The position numbers and the translations under genes are program-made. From assembly GCF_900141765.1 (NCBI RefSeq), contig NZ_FSRK01000001.1, forward strand, positions 1,116,001 through 1,180,000: a stretch of DNA of 64,000 nt, written 5' to 3'. Positions 59,824 through 64,000 of this stretch are shown piece by piece. Within the stretch, counting starts at the first letter, position 1. Every line of letters starts with the position of its first letter. The stretch is from Epilithonimonas zeae (GTDB lineage Bacteria > Bacteroidota > Bacteroidia > Flavobacteriales > Weeksellaceae). The notes under the pieces are model-generated. The model was not told where the DNA came from, made no database searches, and saw only the letters and a list, made by a program, of their open reading frames with translations.

Positions 59824-60270
59824 TTATTTTTCAAGTTCACCTGCTACTTCTTTCAAAACTTCTATCAAAGCATTTTTGGTTTGAGGATTTTCAAGAATAT
59901 TTTTTAGAATTTTATTATTCTTCAGTTGTCTCAGTATTTTATTGTACTGTTCTTGTTCGATGCTTAGAGTTTTCAGATATTCTGAGTTTTGAGTCAGATT
60001 TTTCGGAGTGAAATCTCCCAATTGCTGAAACCTGAATTCTTCATCTATGTAAGTTCCGTCTTCTGTCTCGTGCTGAACAGAAATAGAAGGTTGAAAGTGT
60101 TTGAAGACATCGTCTACCGATTTCAGACCTTTTACAATTTCCGGAACAAATGGTTCATCTGCTGTAAGTTGACTTACAATCAGCGATCTGTTTTCCTGAA
60201 TTTCTTGGATTGCTTCGTTGGCGTCAACTTTTACTTCGTTTCCCCCAACACCATAATTAAACATTGCCAT
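59824..60270 (-). CDS. tssB: T6SS sheath small subunit TssB
   Basis: 148 residues from ATG 60270 (MAMFNYGVGGNEVKV), the conserved start of T6SS-iii TssB; ANEAIQEIQENRSLIVSQL, GLKSVDDVFKHFQPSISVQ follow. The frame is also open to an ATG at 60342, which overlaps the tssR stop (TAATG), and would add 24 basic residues. I prefer the conserved start but the longer form cannot be excluded. Confidence 0.9.
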   Translation of the reverse strand: MAMFNYGVGGNEVKVDANEAIQEIQENRSLIVSQLTADEPFVPEIVKGLKSVDDVFKHFQPSISVQHETEDGTYIDEEFRFQQLGDFTPKNLTQNSEYLKTLSIEQEQYNKILRQLKNNKILKNILENPQTKNALIEVLKEVAGELEK

Positions 60271-60341
60271 ATTATTTATTTTTTGTGATTGATTTTCTGA
60301 TTTTTTACTGAAATATTTTAAAATCTTATTGAATGAAAACA

Positions 60342-62717
60342 TTACAGAGATTCTACTGGTTCGATGGTTGGCATAAAGAATCTGTTAAGCCAATAAAACT
60401 TTTCTCCGTTTTGATCTATGATGATCTTTGGGTTGCTTTTATTGTTTAGCAATCTGTCTGCCAATGTTTTATATTGTTTGAAATAGTTTCTTACAATCTC
60501 ATTGGAAACGACTTTCTGTTGTTTCCATCCACTCAGCTTATATGTAGAAAGTGTTTCTTCCGCTGAGTTATCAAATCCTGTACTGACAGCGACAGAATAA
60601 GCCATAGACTGATTTCTCAGTTTTGATTTATCAAATTTCGTATCGCCTGAATAGTATTTTTTAAGCGTATTTAAGTAAGAATTAATTGCTGATCCTTGAC
60701 TGAAATTAGGCGTGAAACTTTTTGTCTCCTGATAAATTTCCTGATAGAAAGCTCTTAGTTTATCATATTCGGTTTCAGATAAAAGAATTCCTTTTTCAAC
60801 GGCTGGATAGCTTTCCTTTAACTCACTGGAAAAAGTTCCTTTGGTTATAAATGGATTGTTATAAGTAATCAACTGCGTTGTAGTTTCTGTCGGAATAGGT
60901 GTTGGAGCATTAGAAAACTGATTTCTGAAATCTGGCTTCACAATCGTTTTGGAACTTCCGACAGCTGATTTGAAATAGTTTGTCAAAGAAGTATTAACCG
61001 TTTTGTTATAATCAATAACCTGAGTAATTAAACTATCCAATGATTTAACAAGCAGATTACTGGAATTGATTTCCCCTTTTCTAGGATAAACTACAAAACC
61101 CTGAGCCATACTTGCTTTGGGATAATCCAAAGAATAAACGCCGCCTTCGCCCATCACAAGGTTGTAATTATTCTTATCCATAATCATTTTTTGATCAACG
61201 ATTCTGGCCTTGTCCAATTCTGCGATATTTCTGGCTGTGCCTGTTAAAACGTTTTCTGAGAATAATACGAAATTGTTGTAATAATCAGAAGAGCCTGATG
61301 CAGATTGGAAGAACAACATTTTTGCACGCGCTTTAGTCAGGTTTCGCATAGCCTCGCTAAGACCTCCGAAGCTGGAAGCTGTAGATCCCACAACAATAAC
61401 GATATTGGTCTCGTCCGAATTATTTTTGATTAATTCTCCTGTAGTTGAAAGTGCTTCTAATAAAGGCTGAGCGCCGCTATTACTACAATTTTGATTAGAT
61501 GTTTGTAGGTCTATAAAAGAATTGATTTCCTCAAAATTATTGCTTAAAGCTGATGGCAAAATATCTTCTCCACAGTTATTATTTTTGTAAAGAACAGCGC
61601 CGTATTTTATGCTTTTAAAATATTTTAACTGATCTAATTTCAACTGGATATCCTGAAAAACAGATTTGGCCAAAGCAGCATTCTGAATATTATCCCGGCT
61701 GATATCAACAGTGAAAACAATGTTTAGATTTTTACTTCTGTTCGTTATTTCTTTGAATCGGTCATAATAAACAGGTTGTCCCAAAACATTATAAACAAAG
61801 TTTTTACTATAATCTAAGGCGTTTGTGAAGAATCTCGCTCTGTTAGAATTATCAACCATCGAAGGTGAAACCGAAACCAAATTTTCTATAGCGGTTCTGT
61901 TGACGCCATCAGAAAGAGGGAAGTTGGTTTCCGTAAAAGATCCATCTGGATTTTGTTTATTGATAGCTAAATTATTTTCATCAGCATAATTGAAATCTGA
62001 TGAAACTTTCAGAGCTGTTCTGTCGCCCCAATTGGCAATCATATTGGAACTAATCCAGCCATAAACATCCTTGGAAATGCTATCAATTTTTAGATTTGGG
62101 GATTTCCCTATTAAAAACCTGTTGTTGGCTTCGGATTGTTTGTAAATGTAGACTAACTGACCAACGGCAATTTTTTTGCTGATAGGTTTTGTAAGATCCG
62201 GCGAAGAAAAAATCAAGGCAGAATCACCTTTCATATATTTTGAACCATTTTTTAAAACATCAGAATTATTTGGAGAAATAACTGCTTTTACATTAAAACC
62301 ATTATCGCTTCTTTTCAAAGAATTGGTCCAAAGCAATAACTGATCTTTCGGGATCCAACCATAAGTTTTAACTGATTTGGAAGGGATTTTTTTCATCAAA
62401 GCATCAGGATTGTATTCTGCGACTTTGATAAGATTTTTAGATTCTTTTTGCTTGACAACTAATAATGGTTCCAGGAATTTGATTTCTTTAGGCGATTTTT
62501 CTTCACCTTTATCCATAAAAACTGTGTTGTTGGCGCGATCAGAAATTACCACCCAAGGTTCAGCTTTTTTAGGAAATCCGTCATTCACTTTTACTTGATC
62601 TACATAGCCGTAAAAATCAGAATCTGGTGTTTCCTGAGAAGGAATCCTGACTTGACATCCAATCAAAATATATACAGAACCAAAAAGGTAGGCAGCGCTA
62701 AGGAAGTTATTTTTCAT
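60342..62717 (-). CDS. tssR: T6SS-iii protein TssR (lipoprotein with vWA-like domain)
   Basis: 791 residues. Signal MKNNFLSAAYLFGSVYILIGC places it in the envelope as a lipoprotein. SH3-like repeats at about 30-240 (GWIPKDQLLLW, YGWISSNMIANW) precede a von Willebrand A-like domain (NIVFTVDISRDNIQNAALAK, about 338-360, with Asp-x-Ser), and a long C-terminal helical part. TssR is part of the subtype-iii-specific envelope set. It lies between tssP and tssB. Confidence 0.82.
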   Translation of the reverse strand: MKNNFLSAAYLFGSVYILIGCQVRIPSQETPDSDFYGYVDQVKVNDGFPKKAEPWVVISDRANNTVFMDKGEEKSPKEIKFLEPLLVVKQKESKNLIKVAEYNPDALMKKIPSKSVKTYGWIPKDQLLLWTNSLKRSDNGFNVKAVISPNNSDVLKNGSKYMKGDSALIFSSPDLTKPISKKIAVGQLVYIYKQSEANNRFLIGKSPNLKIDSISKDVYGWISSNMIANWGDRTALKVSSDFNYADENNLAINKQNPDGSFTETNFPLSDGVNRTAIENLVSVSPSMVDNSNRARFFTNALDYSKNFVYNVLGQPVYYDRFKEITNRSKNLNIVFTVDISRDNIQNAALAKSVFQDIQLKLDQLKYFKSIKYGAVLYKNNNCGEDILPSALSNNFEEINSFIDLQTSNQNCSNSGAQPLLEALSTTGELIKNNSDETNIVIVVGSTASSFGGLSEAMRNLTKARAKMLFFQSASGSSDYYNNFVLFSENVLTGTARNIAELDKARIVDQKMIMDKNNYNLVMGEGGVYSLDYPKASMAQGFVVYPRKGEINSSNLLVKSLDSLITQVIDYNKTVNTSLTNYFKSAVGSSKTIVKPDFRNQFSNAPTPIPTETTTQLITYNNPFITKGTFSSELKESYPAVEKGILLSETEYDKLRAFYQEIYQETKSFTPNFSQGSAINSYLNTLKKYYSGDTKFDKSKLRNQSMAYSVAVSTGFDNSAEETLSTYKLSGWKQQKVVSNEIVRNYFKQYKTLADRLLNNKSNPKIIIDQNGEKFYWLNRFFMPTIEPVESL

Positions 62718-62737
62718 AATTTATTTTTTTAGTTTAT

Positions 62738-63655
62738 TTACTTGCTTTGCTTTACTTCTACTTTGACAACGCAATTTTGATTGGTGTCCAAAGTGGTTTT
62801 TACTTCCTGTATAGAATTATTTTTATCGAATTGCAAACCCATACAATAGTTGTAGAATGAGTTGTTTTTGTCATTCACAGTTAGTCCAATATTATCTTTG
62901 TTGCATAGATAAGTACTAAGAAGATAGTTGTAATGACTGTTGAAATTGTTGCCATTGGCAATCTGCTGAAGATGATATTTAAAATCATCATTGATTTTAC
63001 TGTAAATGTCAGTCACAGTAGGAGCCGTCACTACTTCATCATCCAGTTCCTCGTAAGCAGGTAATATTTTTATCATGTGCTGAATGGGTTCATTATCGAC
63101 GTCTGTGTACAAAGTCACGATGTAATTACCAGGATTTTTGAACGCATAAGTAGCCATTTTTTCTTTGGCATCAATATTTCCGGTTTCTCCGAATTTCCAA
63201 GTGAATATTTTAGCATCGGGAGAATCTGCACGGAAAAACACATTTTCCAATTGCATTGCCTGGGTTGGCGCGTCTATTTTGGTGGCAACTTTTGTAGTGT
63301 CTGTAGGCTTGGAAAAACCTCCCGAAACCAAAACAGGAAAAGACTTGGTATATTTATTATCAATGATTACAGAAACTTGATAATATCCTGGCTTTTTGAA
63401 AAAGTGAGAACCTTTGTTTTTGTCAGAATTAAATCCATCCCCAAAATCCCATTTTCTTGTTTTTCCGAAAGTGGTTTTGTCTTCAAAAGTCAATGTATCG
63501 CCCACATTGAGAGACGTTGGATAAACTGCTGCAACAATATCGTCTGAGCTATGGATGACTTTTCTCTGTAACCACAAAATAATAATGGCCGCTAAAAGCA
63601 AAAGACTTATTACTGCAATAATAATGTTCTTCCTGTTTTTTTGGATGTAATTCAT
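62738..63655 (-). CDS. tssP: T6SS-iii PKD-domain membrane protein TssP
   Basis: 305 residues. One membrane helix (about 10-30, NIIIAVISLLLLAAIIILWL) and then two PKD-like Ig folds (DTLTFEDKTTFGKTRKWDFG, FKKPGYYQVSVII; VFFRADSPDAKIFTWKFG, FKNPGNYIVTLY). The last 100 residues are a helical region. This single-pass protein with PKD folds, between tssO and tssR, fits TssP. Confidence 0.72.
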   Translation of the reverse strand: MNYIQKNRKNIIIAVISLLLLAAIIILWLQRKVIHSSDDIVAAVYPTSLNVGDTLTFEDKTTFGKTRKWDFGDGFNSDKNKGSHFFKKPGYYQVSVIIDNKYTKSFPVLVSGGFSKPTDTTKVATKIDAPTQAMQLENVFFRADSPDAKIFTWKFGETGNIDAKEKMATYAFKNPGNYIVTLYTDVDNEPIQHMIKILPAYEELDDEVVTAPTVTDIYSKINDDFKYHLQQIANGNNFNSHYNYLLSTYLCNKDNIGLTVNDKNNSFYNYCMGLQFDKNNSIQEVKTTLDTNQNCVVKVEVKQSK

Positions 63656-63667
63656 AATTAAAAGTTG

Positions 63668-64000
63668 TTAGTTATTTTTCATAAGTAATGCGTTATCTCT
63701 TTGCAATTTTTGATTTTTGCGTTCCTTGAAACCAATAGAACAATCTTCAAACTGTTTGGTGAAAATTTTGATGTTTTCATTTTTTTTACCCGCTATATTT
63801 TTGTCTTCTACATACATTTTGTAGAACTGGGCAATCTGCTTGTAAGATTCTTTTCGTGGATCTGTGATATTCACAGTTTCGAAAATATTAGCAATATCAT
63901 TGATGCTGTATCTGATTTCGTTTTCCAAAAGAGGATTTTGATTTTCTACAGACACTTTTTCGATTTTATTAAAAGTACTGTCTATAACTGGTTGTGCAAT
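63668..64000 (-). CDS. tssO: T6SS-iii protein TssO, 5' end outside the window
   Basis: 110 residues are visible and the frame is open past the window edge (IAQPVIDSTFNKIEK before VSVENQNPLL), so the GTG at 63955 is not the true start. The soluble C-terminal part is charged and helical (RYSINDIANIFETVN, FEDCSIGFKERKNQKLQRDN). TssO has a single membrane helix near its N-terminus, which would lie outside. It stops 12 bases before tssP. Confidence 0.7.
   Translation of the reverse strand: MAQPVIDSTFNKIEKVSVENQNPLLENEIRYSINDIANIFETVNITDPRKESYKQIAQFYKMYVEDKNIAGKKNENIKIFTKQFEDCSIGFKERKNQKLQRDNALLMKNN

Noticed and set aside
1-64000. tRNA, rRNA or CRISPR array
   Set aside because: No cloverleaf with a GGTTCGAATCC-like arm, no rRNA core sequence and no regularly spaced direct repeats were found by reading.

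Overview
The window is AT-rich DNA from a Bacteroidota (Flavobacteriia) chromosome, most like Chryseobacterium or a close relative. The evidence is TAnnTTTG-type -7 promoter boxes, almost no Shine-Dalgarno sequences, many SusE/RagB-free lipoproteins with short Leu-rich signals ending in Cys, a fused CcoN-CcoO oxidase, and a type VI secretion system of the Bacteroidetes-specific subtype iii. No rRNA, tRNA or CRISPR array was seen.

Layout. (1) 1-14,700 is ordinary chromosome: acyl-CoA synthetase (partial) divergent from an acyl-CoA dehydrogenase, a membrane-anchored XRE regulator, two tandem serine beta-lactamase-fold hydrolases, an Rrf2 regulator that shares a palindromic operator with the NAD(P)-binding protein gene beside it, a GH13 amylase lipoprotein, an SDR, a PhoR/PhoB-like two-component pair and glnS. 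(2) 14,700-20,200 is a small decayed island. It holds a split unknown gene, a DUF5675 gene, two small membrane-protein genes, an NTF2-like gene flanked by two identical 39-bp terminators, a GC-rich extragenic repeat, a divergent MerR/carboxymuconolactone decarboxylase-like pair, fragments of a tyrosine integrase and of an unidentified coding sequence, and a decayed host gene. (3) 20,200-28,600 holds the cbb3 oxidase genes, small regulators, a HU/H1-like basic protein and a TonB-receptor/lipoprotein/PQQ-type sugar dehydrogenase cluster.

(4) 28,600-64,000 is a nearly complete T6SS-iii locus. The plus-strand operon clpV-lytic transglycosylase-tssE-tssF-tssG-tssN-tssK supplies the disassembly ATPase, baseplate and part of the membrane complex. 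The minus-strand operon tssO(partial)-tssP-tssR-tssB-tssC supplies envelope proteins and the sheath. Two almost identical tssD (Hcp-like tube) genes lie in opposite orientation about 28 kb apart, each with the same promoter. vgrG heads a minus-strand cluster with two effectors (a zincin protease and a GxSxG hydrolase) that share a 50-residue N-terminal tag.

Two further effector cassettes have the same order, LysM-like protein, DUF4280 PAAR-like protein, large effector with Ig-like repeats, then lipoprotein. One is on the minus strand between tssD1 and clpV and carries a dual peptidoglycan hydrolase. The other is on the plus strand after tssK and carries an 853-residue protein of unknown activity. 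A palindrome, GTAG-N5-CTAC, occurs upstream of both tssD genes, in the clpV leader and ahead of the second cassette, so it is a candidate binding site for a common regulator of the system. The most interesting undescribed material is the effector/immunity repertoire, the shared N-terminal tag, the mirrored cassettes and the candidate operator.
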